NCBI GenBank assembly: GCA_025617745.1
Contig: CM046861.1
Span: forward strand, 15,349,563 to 15,413,562
Direction: 5' to 3'
Source of the DNA: Heliocidaris erythrogramma
Lineage: Eukaryota; Echinodermata; Echinoidea; Camarodonta; Echinometridae
DNA: 64,000 bases
Of this stretch, positions 63,880 through 64,000 are shown in pieces. Both the position numbers and the translations under genes were made by a program. The notes under the pieces were generated by a model. It did not search any database and was not told the origin of the DNA. It saw only the letters and a program-made list of their open reading frames with translations. How positions within the stretch are numbered: the first letter of the stretch is position 1; each line of letters opens with the position of its first letter.

Positions 63880-64000
63880 AGTCATTGGGGGAGCGAGAGA
63901 GATATAAAGAGAGAAAGGGACGCAGGGACAAAGAGGGGGAGAGAAAGAGAGAGGCAGAGAGAGGGAGGGGGGCAGAGAAAAAGACGGGGACAGAGAGGGA
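63880..64000. repeat. GA-rich purine tract at window edge
   Basis: GAGAGAGAGA and GGGAGG mixture running off the right end. Confidence 0.9.

Overview
This is a piece of an animal nuclear genome: AT-rich, intron-dominated, with long microsatellites, many short foldback elements and long G or C runs. Abundant ACATGTA-type words, many MITE-like hairpins and the intron-heavy layout suggest a marine invertebrate, most likely an echinoderm such as a sea urchin. That is an inference from style; no marker sequence proves the taxon.

Left half (1161-34292, minus strand): one large gene that I rebuilt exon by exon. Thirteen coding exons join in phase with GT/AG introns and give 659 codons from an ATG at 34292 to the left edge. 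The protein starts with a Nudix-like domain lacking the catalytic box, continues with a pair of EF-hands and acidic/serine-rich linkers, and enters a PPP-family Ser/Thr phosphatase domain (GDLHGN and GDYVDRG). The rest of the catalytic domain lies beyond the left edge. Three exons of this gene have left damaged copies of themselves in neighbouring introns: exon 12 with its splice donor as a minisatellite of about a dozen units, exon 9 as a duplicated pseudo-exon, and exon 6 as an inverted duplication inside a long hairpin.

Middle (34293-43551): intergenic, filled with microsatellites, hAT-like MITEs with perfect 8-bp target-site duplications (one nested inside another), a piggyBac-like MITE and a 21-bp minisatellite.

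Right half (43552-54285, plus strand): TIMM22, the carrier translocase of the mitochondrial inner membrane, complete in four exons and 194 codons. Its first intron holds foldback clusters, copies of a repeat of about 650 bp and a 5'-truncated LINE. After about 8 kb of repeat-rich intergenic DNA, the last exon of another minus-strand gene (62539-63182) encodes a 213-residue low-complexity tail with a YLEM motif. Its identity is not recognised.

The three genes show no operon-like or pathway link. The strongest observations are the domain architecture of the phosphatase gene, the exon-derived repeats in its introns, and several mobile elements whose exact boundaries are fixed by target-site duplications.
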